A DNA stretch of 64,000 nt, from contig JAQBQB010000010.1 of NCBI GenBank assembly GCA_028287235.1, positions 462,351-526,350 of the forward strand. Reading direction: 5' to 3'. Below are positions 35,422 through 43,773 of the stretch, one piece after another. Below the pieces are notes generated by a model. It searched no databases, had not been told where the DNA came from, and saw nothing but the letters and a program-made list of their open reading frames with translations. Numbering within the stretch: position 1 is the first letter of the stretch; each line of letters begins with the position of its first letter. The DNA is from Gemmatimonadota bacterium. GTDB taxonomy: Bacteria; Gemmatimonadota; Gemmatimonadetes; Gemmatimonadales; Gemmatimonadaceae. A program made the position numbers and the translations under genes.

Positions 35422-35740
35422 CTGTCATCCTGAGCGAAGCGAAGGATCGCTCGGCGTGGACAGCGATCCTTCGACTCGCTACGCTCGCTCAGGATGACAC
35501 GGCTCACAACCTGTCATCCTGAGCGAAGCGAAGGACCGCTCGGCGTGGACGGAGATCCTTCGACTCGCTACGCTCGCTCAGGATGACACGGCTCACACCC
35601 TGTCATCCTGAGCGAAGCGAAGGATCGCTCCGCGTGGACAGAGATCCTTCGACTCGCTGCGCTCGCTCAGGATGACACGGCTCACACCCTGTCATCCTGA
35701 GCGAAGCGAAGGATCGCTCGGCGTGGACGGGATGGCACGG
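35422..35740. repeat. Tandem array of family B palindromes, 89-bp period
   Basis: Three complete units (35422-35510, 35511-35599, 35600-35688) of exactly 89 bp and a truncated fourth (35689 to about 35740). Each unit reads CTGTCATCCTGAGCGAAGC, GAAGGATCGCTCGGCGTGGAC, GATCCTTCGACTCGCTACGC, TCGCTCAGGATGACACGGCTC in order and is self-complementary across its middle. Units differ by single substitutions. This array is the whole 325-bp gap between the convergent GH18-like and M24 genes; no gene is visible in it. Confidence 0.95.
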
Positions 35741-35741
35741 G

Positions 35742-36923
35742 TCAAACGATCAACAGATCCTTCTGATACTCGCGCGGCGTGACGACGGCTTCGCCGTCGA
35801 GCACATACACATTCACCTCGCTCCGCATCCCGATCTTCCCTGCCACATAGATCCCCGGCTCGATCGAGAACGCCACGCCGGGCACGAGCAGCCGGTCGTC
35901 GCGAGTCTCGAGATTGTCGAGGTGCGGACCCGACCCGTGCAAATCGCGCGGGTCGATCGAATGGCCGGTGCGATGCGTGAAATACTCGCCGAACCCGCGC
36001 GAATCGATCACCTGCCGCGCCGCGTCGTCCACGTCGGCACCGCGCAGCGGCGTGGTCGTCTTGGCGCGCGCCTGCACCAGGTCGATCGCGGCATCCCGCG
36101 CGTCGCGCACGGCATTCCAGATCTCTAACGCCTCGGCGCTTGGCTTCCCGATGGACGCCATCCAGGTCTGGTCGGCGTAGACGCCGCCCTGCTCCTCGCG
36201 CGCCCACAGGTCGATGAGCAGGATGTCGCCGGCGCGGATGAGCCGCGGCGCGTCGGACGAGGGCTCGTAGTGCGGGTTCGCCGCGTTCGCGCCGGCCGAG
36301 ACGTTGGGGCCGTGGTCCGTGGTGAGGCCGGACTGCTTGAACCGGTCGAGGATCCACCCCATCAGCTCGTGCTCGGCCAACGGCTCCGTGCTCCTGGCGC
36401 GCTCGCCGGCGACTTCCATCGCCTCGCGCGCGATCGACGCGATCTGCTCCGCCGCCCGCTGGTGCGACGCGATGTGATCGGCGTTCCACGCGGCATAAAA
36501 GCGCGTCACCAGCTCGCCCGACGATACGACCGCGGCGCCGGCGTCGCGCACCATCTCGATCACGCCGGCAGGCACGCGGTCGAGATAGGGCACGGCGTCG
36601 CCCTTCGAATACTCCATGGCGACACGCTTGCCGCCGACGTGCTTGGCAAGCAGCGACTCGAGACTGCGCCACGACGAATAGATCTCCTTCGTCCACCCAG
36701 CCGGCCACTGCTGCCACGGCCCCTGCTCGATTGCATGGGTGAGCGCCACCGGCGTGCCGGACGCCGGCACGAACGCGAACGCGCGGCGCGTCGTCATCCT
36801 CTCGAGGCCCATCATCTCGCCGCCGATGGGATTGAGGCCGCGAAAGTCGTACAACAGCCAACCGTCGACGCCGGCGTCGTCCAACGCGCGCTGGACGTCG
36901 GGAAGTGTTTCGGGTGTCAGCAT
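35742..36923 (-). CDS. M24 metallopeptidase (Xaa-Pro aminopeptidase family)
   Basis: Cytoplasmic peptidase of 393 aa with an N-terminal creatinase-like domain (about 1-150) and a pita-bread catalytic domain. The five metal ligands are recognisable: Asp in ILLIDLW, Asp in GGVYADQTWM, His in THRTGHSIDP, Glu in FSIEPGIY and Glu in MRSEVNVYV. Such enzymes release N-terminal residues before proline. The stop codon is two bases from the tandem repeat array. It may be cotranscribed with the upstream unknown gene (gap of 4 bp). Confidence 0.9.
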   Translation of the reverse strand: MLTPETLPDVQRALDDAGVDGWLLYDFRGLNPIGGEMMGLERMTTRRAFAFVPASGTPVALTHAIEQGPWQQWPAGWTKEIYSSWRSLESLLAKHVGGKRVAMEYSKGDAVPYLDRVPAGVIEMVRDAGAAVVSSGELVTRFYAAWNADHIASHQRAAEQIASIAREAMEVAGERARSTEPLAEHELMGWILDRFKQSGLTTDHGPNVSAGANAANPHYEPSSDAPRLIRAGDILLIDLWAREEQGGVYADQTWMASIGKPSAEALEIWNAVRDARDAAIDLVQARAKTTTPLRGADVDDAARQVIDSRGFGEYFTHRTGHSIDPRDLHGSGPHLDNLETRDDRLLVPGVAFSIEPGIYVAGKIGMRSEVNVYVLDGEAVVTPREYQKDLLIV

Positions 36924-36927
36924 GTGC

Positions 36928-37566
36928 TTAGTCTAGTCCGGCCGTGCGGTCGAACGAGCGCCAGTCGGCGCGCCACTCGCAGGTGCCCTCGCTGCGCCCC
37001 GCGCAGCGGACATGCTCGACGGCGCCGATGCTGCCGATCAAGAGCAGCAGCAGCTCGCGCAACGACGATTCGTAAAAGGTGCACCCCACGCTGCCGGGAG
37101 CGGTGCCGAGCGTGATGGACCGCGGCACGTCGAACAGCAGAAAGCTGCCGACGCGCCGTACGTTGCCATTGAGATAGCGCGAGCCGATCTTCTTCGCGTG
37201 GCGAAAGGCGAGCGGCCGAGCCATGGCGGACGGCAGCAGGCGCATCATCTTGCGCGTCACCGGCGAGATGGTGCGGTACGACTGGCGAGCCATGTGGCGA
37301 CCGGCCGCGCGAAAGATCGCTTCCGCGTCGGGACGGCGGCCGATCAGCTTCGACAGGGCGATCGCCTCGTCCTGGCCGGTCCGCTGCCCCCGTCGCACGG
37401 CTTCCGTATGCCGCTTGATCTGCGCGTAGATCGTGTCGCTCAACCCGAGCCGCTTGTTGCGCAGCTCGTCGACGTACTCAGCGTCGAACTGATCGCTGGG
37501 TGTATCGACATTACGGACCGCCTCGAGCAAACTCAGCGGGAGGAGAGCATCAACAGTGGCAAGCAT
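36928..37566 (-). CDS. Unknown protein, V4R/DUF2378-like features
   Basis: Protein of 212 aa, no signal peptide or membrane helix. I do not recognise a firm family. AIFRAAGRHMARQSY in the middle, and a C-terminal GAVEHVRCAGRSEGTCEWRADWR with two cysteines before a Trp-containing strand, resemble the ligand-binding V4R fold or DUF2378 proteins of myxobacteria. It lies 4 bp upstream of the M24 peptidase gene on the same strand and is divergent from the DUF92 gene (69 bp between starts). Confidence 0.6.
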   Translation of the reverse strand: MLATVDALLPLSLLEAVRNVDTPSDQFDAEYVDELRNKRLGLSDTIYAQIKRHTEAVRRGQRTGQDEAIALSKLIGRRPDAEAIFRAAGRHMARQSYRTISPVTRKMMRLLPSAMARPLAFRHAKKIGSRYLNGNVRRVGSFLLFDVPRSITLGTAPGSVGCTFYESSLRELLLLLIGSIGAVEHVRCAGRSEGTCEWRADWRSFDRTAGLD

Positions 37567-37635
37567 TTGGATTGCGAAGGGGACAGACTGCGAAGGTAGC
37601 CGCGCACGGATGCCCCTTCAAGGCGGCGCACCGTG

Positions 37636-38415
37636 ATGTTTCGGGCGGTGCTTGGACTGGCCCTCGCGGCGTGCATTGCTTTCTTAGCGCGGCGCACGCG
37701 CTCGCTTACCACGGGTGGCGCGATTGCCGCGACGCTCGTCGGTGGCGTCGCGATTGCGGCCGGATGGAGTTGGGGGGCGCTGCTGATCATCTATTTCGTC
37801 TCGTCGACCATACTGTCGCGCGTCGGGCGCGACGAAAAGGAGCTGCGGACGGCCTCCCTTCTCGCCAAGGGCGGCGAGCGCGACGCGGTCCAGGTACTCG
37901 CGAACGGCGCGGTCTTCGCCGGCGCGGCGTTGGCGATGGTCGCCCGACCGGACGTGCACTGGATGGCCCTGGGCGCCGGCTCGCTCGCTGCGTCGGCCGC
38001 CGATACCTGGGCGACCGAAGTCGGAACGCTGCGCGGCGGCGAACCTCGCTCCATCTTCGGCGGGCGCCGCGTTCCGCCCGGAACCTCGGGAGCGGTGTCG
38101 GTCGTCGGGACGATGGCGGCCGTGTCGGGCGCCGCCTTCGTCGCCGCCGCCGCGATCGCGTTGGGCTGGCCTCCGCACATTGCCCGCTACGTGCTGCTCG
38201 GCGGGATCTTCGGCGCGTTGGCCGACTCGGTGCTCGGGGCCACAATGCAGGCGCGGCGGTGGTGCGAGGCGTGCGGAAGCGAGACGGAGCGAACCACCCA
38301 CGATTGCGGCTCCGCGACGCGACCGCTGCGAGGATTGGGCTGGCTGGACAACGACGTGGTCAACTTTCTCAGCAACGCAGCCGGCGGACTTCTCGCCGCG
38401 TTGCTCACTCGATAG
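37636..38415 (+). CDS. DUF92 family membrane protein (VTE6/TMEM19-like)
   Basis: Integral membrane protein of 259 aa with about six helices. TRSLTTGGAIAATLVGGVAIAAGWSWGALLIIYFVSSTILSRVG, GSLAASAADTWATEVG and the C-terminal NDVVNFLSNAAGGLLAALL are DUF92 signatures. A plant member, VTE6, is a phytyl-phosphate kinase, which suggests an isoprenoid-related role; the adjacent geranylgeranyl reductase-like gene fits this idea. A four-cysteine/His segment (RRWCEACGSETERTTHDCG) interrupts the C-terminal half. GTG at 37633 is an alternative start. Confidence 0.8.
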   Translation: MFRAVLGLALAACIAFLARRTRSLTTGGAIAATLVGGVAIAAGWSWGALLIIYFVSSTILSRVGRDEKELRTASLLAKGGERDAVQVLANGAVFAGAALAMVARPDVHWMALGAGSLAASAADTWATEVGTLRGGEPRSIFGGRRVPPGTSGAVSVVGTMAAVSGAAFVAAAAIALGWPPHIARYVLLGGIFGALADSVLGATMQARRWCEACGSETERTTHDCGSATRPLRGLGWLDNDVVNFLSNAAGGLLAALLTR

Positions 38416-38424
38416 AGTTTTCGA

Positions 38425-39675
38425 ATGGCCGATGCAGACGTGCTCGTCGTAGGTGGAGGGCCGGCCGGCTCGTCGGTCGCCTACGCACTCGCGCGCGCGG
38501 GAATCGAGGTCCACATCGTGGACCGCGCGCGCTTTCCACGGCCGAAGCCGTGCGCCGAATACCTGAGTCCAGAAGCGTCGCGCATCCTCGACGCCATGGG
38601 CGCCCTCGCGCCCGTGGAACAGTCGGGTGCCGCGGCGCTGGCCGGGATTCACGTCCGCGCTCCGAACGGCGCCGTGATCGCCGGCGATTTCGTCGCCGCG
38701 CACGGCTTCAAGGGCTTTCGTGACCGCGGGCTGTCGGTGCGCCGCGAAGTGCTCGACCAGATTCTCCTCGACCGCGCACGGGCTGCCGGCGCGCGCGTGA
38801 CCGAGGGCGTACGCATCACGGACGTGCTGCGCGACGACACGAATCGCGTGTGCGGCGTGGCGACGCTCGTCGACGGGAAGCCGGCTGAGATACGCGCGCG
38901 CCTCGTCGTCGCCGCCGACGGACTGCGCTCGGTAGTTGCCAAACGCCTCGGTCTCGCTCGTGCCCTGCGCTGGCCGCGCCGGTTGGCGCTCGTCACACAC
39001 TACGCCAACGTCGGCGACGTCGGCGAGCACGGCGAGATGCACGTCGAACGCGACGGCTACGTCGGCATCGCCGACGTGGGGAACGGGCAGACCACCGTCG
39101 CGCTCGTGGTGCCCGCCTCGCGCGCGCGCGAGATCGGCGGCGACCGCGCCGCGTTCCTCGATCGCTGGCTCGCGTCGCGCCCGCATCTCGCGCCTCGCTT
39201 CGCGCGCGCCGAACGCGTCTCGCCGGTGATCGCCACCGGTCCCTTCGCGTCGCACACGCGGCGGGCGTGGGCGCCGGGCGTCGCGCTCGTCGGCGACGCG
39301 GCGGACTTCTTCGACCCCTTCACAGGAGAAGGGATATACTCGGCGCTGCGCGGCGGCGAGATGCTCGCCGCGTCGGCGCAGCACGCGCTGTCGGCCCGTA
39401 CCGCCCGCGACGCGGACCACGCACTGGCCCGCTACGACGCCGCGCGGCGCGCGGAGTTCCGTGGCAAGTGGATCGTGGAGCGCGTGATCGGCGCCGTCGT
39501 CGGAAGTGTTCCGCTCATCAACCGAGCGGCGAGGAGCCTGTCGGCGCGGAAGGATCTGGCCGACCTGCTCATCGGAGTTACGGGAGACTTCGTACCGGCG
39601 GCCGAGGTGATACGGCTCGGGTATTTATGGAGAGTGTTTGGGCCCGCACAGCAGGGTTCAGGGTCTGGGGTCTAG
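38425..39675 (+). CDS. Geranylgeranyl reductase-family FAD oxidoreductase
   Basis: Flavoprotein of 416 aa. VLVVGGGPAGSSVAYALARAG at 6-26 is the FAD-binding Rossmann motif, RFPRPKPCAEYLSPEA is the substrate-binding motif typical of the geranylgeranyl reductase/ChlP family, and VALVGDAADFFDPFTGEGIYSAL near 290 is the second FAD motif. These enzymes saturate polyprenyl chains or oxidise polyketides. It is the first of a run of biosynthesis-type genes. Its final codons (GPAQQGSGSGV) are encoded by the start of a family A repeat, so the original C-terminus was probably slightly different. Confidence 0.85.
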   Translation: MADADVLVVGGGPAGSSVAYALARAGIEVHIVDRARFPRPKPCAEYLSPEASRILDAMGALAPVEQSGAAALAGIHVRAPNGAVIAGDFVAAHGFKGFRDRGLSVRREVLDQILLDRARAAGARVTEGVRITDVLRDDTNRVCGVATLVDGKPAEIRARLVVAADGLRSVVAKRLGLARALRWPRRLALVTHYANVGDVGEHGEMHVERDGYVGIADVGNGQTTVALVVPASRAREIGGDRAAFLDRWLASRPHLAPRFARAERVSPVIATGPFASHTRRAWAPGVALVGDAADFFDPFTGEGIYSALRGGEMLAASAQHALSARTARDADHALARYDAARRAEFRGKWIVERVIGAVVGSVPLINRAARSLSARKDLADLLIGVTGDFVPAAEVIRLGYLWRVFGPAQQGSGSGV

Positions 39676-39855
39676 GGGATAGGGAAGGAACGTCGCGCTG
39701 CGGCGCGACTCAATGGATGGACTGAGCCGAGTCCTAACAAAAAGCGGGCGCGCCCACGGCGCGCCCGCACACCTTCCCTAAACCCTATACCCGAAACCCT
39801 AGCCCCTGCCGTTGGGCACACCTTCCCTAAACCCCAAACCCTTCACCCTATACCC
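39654..39855. repeat. Family A telomere-like inverted-repeat element, copy 2
   Basis: The left arm AGGGTTCAGGGTCTGGGG to GGGATAGGGAAGG begins within the last codons of the preceding gene. Inside: hairpin GTCGCGC/GCGCGAC (39692-39709), a small GGACT/AGTCC stem, and a perfect 11-bp hairpin GCGGGCGCGCC, loop CAC (39744-39768). The right arm has ACACCTTCCCTAAACCC twice (from 39769 and 39818), suggesting an internal duplication, and ends CCCTATACCC. It fills the gap before the flavin reductase gene. Confidence 0.85.
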
Positions 39856-39867
39856 TTATCTTTTGGG

Positions 39868-40344
39868 ATGATTGACTCCGAGACCTTCCGTTCGGTGTTG
39901 GGCCGCTTCGCCTCCGGCGTCACCATCGTGACCGCCCGCGACGATGCCGGAACGGACCATGGCATGACCGTGAGCGCGTTCTGCTCGCTCAGCCTCGAGC
40001 CGCCGATGGTGCTCGTCTGCATCGATCATGCGGCGTCGATGCACGAGCTGCTATTGCAGCATCCGCGCTTCGGCGTGAGCATTCTCTCATCGGAGCAGGA
40101 GGGCTTTTCGCGCCGGTTCGCCACCGAGGATGCCGAGCGATTCGACGGCATCGCGTACTCGCGCGGCGAGTGTGGCGTCGTGCTCCTGAACGAAGCGGTA
40201 GCGCACCTCGAGTGCGAGGTGTCGCAGCATCACGACGCGGGCGACCACACGATCTTCCTCGCCAGAGTCGAGCGCGCCGAGCCGCGCGAGGGTGGGCGGC
40301 CGCTGCTGTATTATCGCGGCGGCTACGCCCAGCTCGAGCGGTGA
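39868..40344 (+). CDS. Flavin reductase domain protein (HpaC/RutF-like)
   Basis: Protein of 158 aa forming a single split-barrel FMN-binding domain: FRSVLGRFASGVTIVTA, GMTVSAFCSLSLEPPMVLVCI and HPRFGVSILSSEQEGFSRRF are the classic motifs. Such proteins supply reduced flavin to a partner oxygenase, or act as diflavin oxidoreductases. The neighbouring FAD oxidoreductase or an enzyme encoded elsewhere may be the partner. TTATCT lies 6 nt before the ATG, so the transcript may be leaderless. Confidence 0.88.
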   Translation: MIDSETFRSVLGRFASGVTIVTARDDAGTDHGMTVSAFCSLSLEPPMVLVCIDHAASMHELLLQHPRFGVSILSSEQEGFSRRFATEDAERFDGIAYSRGECGVVLLNEAVAHLECEVSQHHDAGDHTIFLARVERAEPREGGRPLLYYRGGYAQLER

Positions 40345-40351
40345 GCGCCGC

Positions 40352-41047
40352 GTGCTGACCCCCGCGCGCCGGCGCGGCGTCGAGATCCTCGACGACCCGG
40401 GCGTCGATCCCGCCGTGCGCGAGCGGTCGATCGCCGACGTGACACGATCGAATCGCGTCCTCGGCGGGCTGCGCGCCGGTCTGCTCGCGGTGGGCGACGC
40501 TGTCGCCGGGATCGGCGCGAGCGGTACGCTGCTCGACGTCGGCACCGGGCTCGCGGACATTCCGGGAGCCGCGGAACGCGCCGCCGCGCGCGCAGGCATC
40601 GCGCTCACGACGATCGGCGTCGACGAGGCGCCGTCGCTGCTTGGGGCGGCGAAGCGGCGCCTGCATCACGCCGTCGCGGCGAACGCGCTCGCGCTGCCCT
40701 TTCGCGACCACAGCATCGACGTCGTCATGTGCTCCCAGCTGCTGCACCACTTCGAGAGCGCCGACGCCGTGCGGTTGCTGGCCGAGATGGATCGCGTCGC
40801 GCGGCGGGCGGTGATCGTGAGCGATCTGCGGCGGAGCGTCGTCGCCGCGATGGCCTTCTGGCTGGTGTCCTTTCCCCTTCGCTTTCACCGCGTCACGCGC
40901 CACGACGGCGTAGTGTCGGTCATGCGCGGGTTCACGGCGGCCGAGCTGGACGGGCTCATTCGCGCCGCGACGGGCACCGTGCCCGTGGTTCGCCGACGCC
41001 TTGGCTTTCGCATCACGGCACGATGGTCGCCAAGGATGGCCGCGTGA
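40352..41047 (+). CDS. Class I SAM-dependent methyltransferase
   Basis: Protein of 231 aa. TLLDVGTGLADIPGAAERAA near 65 is the SAM-binding motif I, TTIGVDEAPSLLGAA is motif II, and DVVMCSQLLHHFESADAVRLLAEM is motif IV as in ubiquinone/menaquinone-type and polyketide O- or C-methyltransferases. The GTG at 40352, 7 bp after the flavin reductase stop, starts the conserved part; the longer open frame is a shadow of the upstream gene. The stop overlaps the next gene by GTGA. Confidence 0.85.
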   Translation: MLTPARRRGVEILDDPGVDPAVRERSIADVTRSNRVLGGLRAGLLAVGDAVAGIGASGTLLDVGTGLADIPGAAERAAARAGIALTTIGVDEAPSLLGAAKRRLHHAVAANALALPFRDHSIDVVMCSQLLHHFESADAVRLLAEMDRVARRAVIVSDLRRSVVAAMAFWLVSFPLRFHRVTRHDGVVSVMRGFTAAELDGLIRAATGTVPVVRRRLGFRITARWSPRMAA

Positions 41048-41592
41048 GCGAGCCCACATCCCTCGGCCCGATGCCGACCGACCGGCGAATGACGACCGTG
41101 GACGAGCATCTCGTCCGCGCGCCGCTGCCGGTGATCTTCGAACTCGCGGCCGACGTCGAGCGGTGGCCGGCGCACCTCTCGCACTACCGCTTCGTGCGCT
41201 TCGAGACGCGCAACGGAGCAGGCGGCGGCGTGGTCGAGATGTCCGCCAACCGGCCGTTCGGATTGATCGACTGGCCCACCTACTGGGTGTCGTTGATGAC
41301 CGTCACCCGGCCCGAGCCGGGATCGAGCGCGCAGCCGGCGATTCGCTTTCGCCACATTCGCGGCGTCACGACGGGCATGGACGTGGAATGGAGCTTCGAG
41401 GCCGTCAGCGGCGGAACGCTCGTCCGAATCGTGCACGTGTGGAACGGTCCGCCGTGGCCGCTGATTGGTGACGTGGCGGCGCGGGGCGTGATCGGCCCCG
41501 TTTTCGTGCACGGAATCGCGTCGCGCACCCTTGCCGGGCTGGCGCACGCAGCCGAACGTAAGTCGACGAACGCATCACGCATCGAGGTATAG
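41044..41592 (+). CDS. SRPBCC (polyketide cyclase/START-like) protein
   Basis: Protein of 182 aa with one helix-grip domain: HLVRAPLPVIFELAADVERWPAHLSHYRFVRF, then VEWSFEAVSGGTLVRIVHVW and a C-terminal helix. Family members bind hydrophobic or aromatic ligands; aromatase/cyclases of polyketide pathways belong here, and its position between a methyltransferase and a ketosynthase supports that role. The GTG at 41044 overlaps the methyltransferase stop; an ATG at 41023 is an alternative. Confidence 0.8.
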   Translation: MSEPTSLGPMPTDRRMTTVDEHLVRAPLPVIFELAADVERWPAHLSHYRFVRFETRNGAGGGVVEMSANRPFGLIDWPTYWVSLMTVTRPEPGSSAQPAIRFRHIRGVTTGMDVEWSFEAVSGGTLVRIVHVWNGPPWPLIGDVAARGVIGPVFVHGIASRTLAGLAHAAERKSTNASRIEV

Positions 41593-41593
41593 A

Positions 41594-42835
41594 GTGGCTG
41601 AGCGGCGCAGGGTTGTCGTGACGGGCATCGGCGTAGTCACGCCGATCGGGATCACCGGCGAAGCGATGTGGGCGGGGCTGCAGGCCGGCCGCTCAGCGGT
41701 GCGCGGCATCACGCGCTTCGATCCCTCGATCTACCGCAGCCAGATCGCGGCGGAGATCGACTACGATCCGTCGGACTTTCTCGAGGCCAAGCGCGTCAAG
41801 CGACTCGACCGATTCGGCCAATTCGTCGTGACGTCGGCGAAGCTCGCCGTGGAGGACGCCGGACTGAATCTCGAAGCCGAAGATCGCGAGCGAATCGGCT
41901 CCACGATGGGCACCGCGCTCGGGGGCGTCGGCTTCGCCGAGGAGCAGTTTCTCGTCTTCAAGAACGAGGGGATCAAGAACGTCGCGGTGACGCTGGCGAC
42001 GAACGTTTTTGGCGGCGCGGCGAGCTGCAACGTGGCGATCGAGCTCGGCGTGCAGGGGCCGAACAGCACGAACGCAATGAGCTGCGCGTCGGGCACGATG
42101 GCGATCGGCCAGGGCTTCCGGGAGGTTCGCGACGACTACGCCGACGTCATGATCTGCGGCGGCGCCGAGGCGCCGTTGAGCCAACTCTGCTTCGGTGCGT
42201 TCGCGATCATCCGTGCGATGTCGACGCGGAACGACGATCCGGGCGCCGCGTCGCGCCCGTTCGACCGCACGCGCGACGGCTTCGTGATGGGCGAAGGGTC
42301 GGCGGTGGTGGTGCTCGAGGAGTACGAGCGCGCGAAGTCGCGCGGCGCGCACATCTATGCCGAGATCTGTGGATACGCGTTCTGTAACGACGCGCATCAC
42401 ATGACCGCGCCGCGGCCCGACGGCTCGCAGGCCGCGCGCGCCATTCGCGGCGCGCTCAAGGACGCGCACGTCGCGCCGCACGACGTGGGGTACGTCAACG
42501 CGCACGGCAGCAGCACGCCCCTCAACGATCCCACGGAGACGCGCGCCATCCACAGCGTGTTCGGCGACCATGCCTCCAAGCTCCAGGTGAGCAGCACGAA
42601 GGCGTACTACGGCCACGCCCTCGGCGCGTCGGGGGCGATGGAGACGGCGATCTGCGCGCTGTCGCTCGAGCGCGGGTGGCTGCCGCCCACGTTGAACCTG
42701 AGCGATCCGGACGACGGCTGCGATCTCGACTACATCCCGGGCACGGGACGGAGCTCGTCGGTCGAATACGCGGTGAACAACTCGTTCGGATTCGGCGGAA
42801 TCAACGCAGCGCTCGTACTCAAACGGGCGGGATAG
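41594..42835 (+). CDS. Beta-ketoacyl-ACP synthase II-like ketosynthase
   Basis: Condensing enzyme of 413 aa. The catalytic triad is intact at Cys164 (AMSCASGTM), His304 (NAHGSSTPLN) and His341 (YYGHALGASG), one residue off the E. coli FabF numbering. VVVTGIGVVTPIG is the family N-terminus. It could be a housekeeping FabF, but no acpP, fabD or fabG is nearby, and it sits one base after the SRPBCC gene in a run with methyltransferase and oxidoreductases, so a dedicated secondary-metabolite ketosynthase is more likely. The GTG start is inferred from domain alignment. Confidence 0.88.
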   Translation: MAERRRVVVTGIGVVTPIGITGEAMWAGLQAGRSAVRGITRFDPSIYRSQIAAEIDYDPSDFLEAKRVKRLDRFGQFVVTSAKLAVEDAGLNLEAEDRERIGSTMGTALGGVGFAEEQFLVFKNEGIKNVAVTLATNVFGGAASCNVAIELGVQGPNSTNAMSCASGTMAIGQGFREVRDDYADVMICGGAEAPLSQLCFGAFAIIRAMSTRNDDPGAASRPFDRTRDGFVMGEGSAVVVLEEYERAKSRGAHIYAEICGYAFCNDAHHMTAPRPDGSQAARAIRGALKDAHVAPHDVGYVNAHGSSTPLNDPTETRAIHSVFGDHASKLQVSSTKAYYGHALGASGAMETAICALSLERGWLPPTLNLSDPDDGCDLDYIPGTGRSSSVEYAVNNSFGFGGINAALVLKRAG

Positions 42836-42845
42836 GGGCGACAAA

Positions 42846-42977
42846 AGGGTATAGGTTTTCGGGTACAGGGTTTAGGGGAGGTACGCGCCTTCGGCGCTTG
42901 GATGTGATAGGTTCTACCGCATCCACCCATGCGGCCGCGCACCTCCTCTAGACCTCAAACCTCAACCCTAGACCCTG
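42846..42977. repeat. Family A telomere-like inverted-repeat element, copy 3
   Basis: Left arm GGGTATAGG to CAGGGTTTAGGGGAGGT (to 42882); hairpin GCGCC-TTC-GGCGC (42885-42897); middle stem GGATG/CATCC; TGCGGCCGCGCA hairpin; right arm ACCTCCTCTAGACC to CCCTAGACCCTG, which ends exactly at the aquaporin ATG. It is the most divergent of the four copies in its core but keeps the same plan. It occupies the whole gap between the ketosynthase and aquaporin genes. Confidence 0.8.
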
Positions 42978-43688
42978 ATGAGAGATTCCTGGCGTCATTT
43001 CGCCGCCGAGTTCATCGGCACGTTCGCGCTCGTGTTCATCGGCGGGGGGGCGATCATCACGAGTCCGATGCTCGCCGTGCAGGCCGCGGTCGTGAACATC
43101 GCGTTCGCGCACGGGTTGATCCTCGCCCTCATGGTCACGGCGACCATGCGCGTGTCGGGCCACTTGAACCCGGCCGTCACGATGGGCTTTCTCGTCACCC
43201 GGCGCATCGAGCCGATGATGGCCGTGGTGTACTGGATCGCGCAGTTCACCGGCGCGATCGTCGCGGCGTACGCGCTCAAGGGGTTGTTTCCGCCGAACAT
43301 CGTCGCGATGACGCGCCTGGGCGGCCAATCGCTCTCGGCCGACGTGACGCTGATTCAGGCGATCAGCCTCGAGGCCATCGCGACGTTCTTCCTCGTCTTC
43401 GTCGTCTTTGGCACCGCGGTCGACCCGCGCGCTCCGAAGGTCGGCGGCTTCGCCATCGGTCTGACGGTGACGGCCGGCATCCTCGGCATCGGCCCGCTCA
43501 CCGGCGGCTCGATGAACCCCGCGCGGTCGTTCGGTCCGGCGGTGGTGACGCACATCTTCGAGGGTCAGGCCGCGTACTGGCTGGGACCGATGATCGGTGC
43601 GATCGCGGCGGCGTTGCTGTACGAGAAGTTGTTCATGCCGCGTGCGACGGAGCCGGCGGATCATGGGGCGGTGAGGCCGGTGGCGTGA
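42978..43688 (+). CDS. Aquaporin (MIP family channel)
   Basis: Six-helix channel of 236 aa with both pore half-helices: HLNPAVT near 63 and MNPARSFGPAV near 180. A 20-residue N-terminal part (FAAEFIGTFALVFIGGGAII) is typical. An Arg follows the second NPA, as in water-selective and mixed channels. Small residues around the selectivity filter cannot be assigned with confidence, so water or glycerol specificity is open. The start codon directly abuts the repeat element, leaving no ordinary upstream ribosome site. Confidence 0.9.
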   Translation: MRDSWRHFAAEFIGTFALVFIGGGAIITSPMLAVQAAVVNIAFAHGLILALMVTATMRVSGHLNPAVTMGFLVTRRIEPMMAVVYWIAQFTGAIVAAYALKGLFPPNIVAMTRLGGQSLSADVTLIQAISLEAIATFFLVFVVFGTAVDPRAPKVGGFAIGLTVTAGILGIGPLTGGSMNPARSFGPAVVTHIFEGQAAYWLGPMIGAIAAALLYEKLFMPRATEPADHGAVRPVA

Positions 43689-43716
43689 CGGCGTCTCGCG
43701 ACGTCTGACCGGTTCG

Positions 43717-43745
43717 GGCTGCGCCCTCGCTGTAGGAGCGCAGCC
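43717..43745 (+). terminator. Hairpin after the aquaporin gene
   Basis: GGCTGCGC (43717-43724) pairs with GCGCAGCC (43738-43745), with a further short CCT/AGG stem in the loop. It lies 28 bp after the aquaporin stop. No T-run follows, so termination strength is uncertain. Confidence 0.4.
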
Positions 43746-43773
43746 ACCAGCCCCACGCACTATCTTCAACTTC

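Noticed and set aside
35422..35740. Possible CRISPR array at the 89-bp tandem repeat
   Set aside because: Units are adjacent and self-complementary with no unique spacers, and no cas gene is present.
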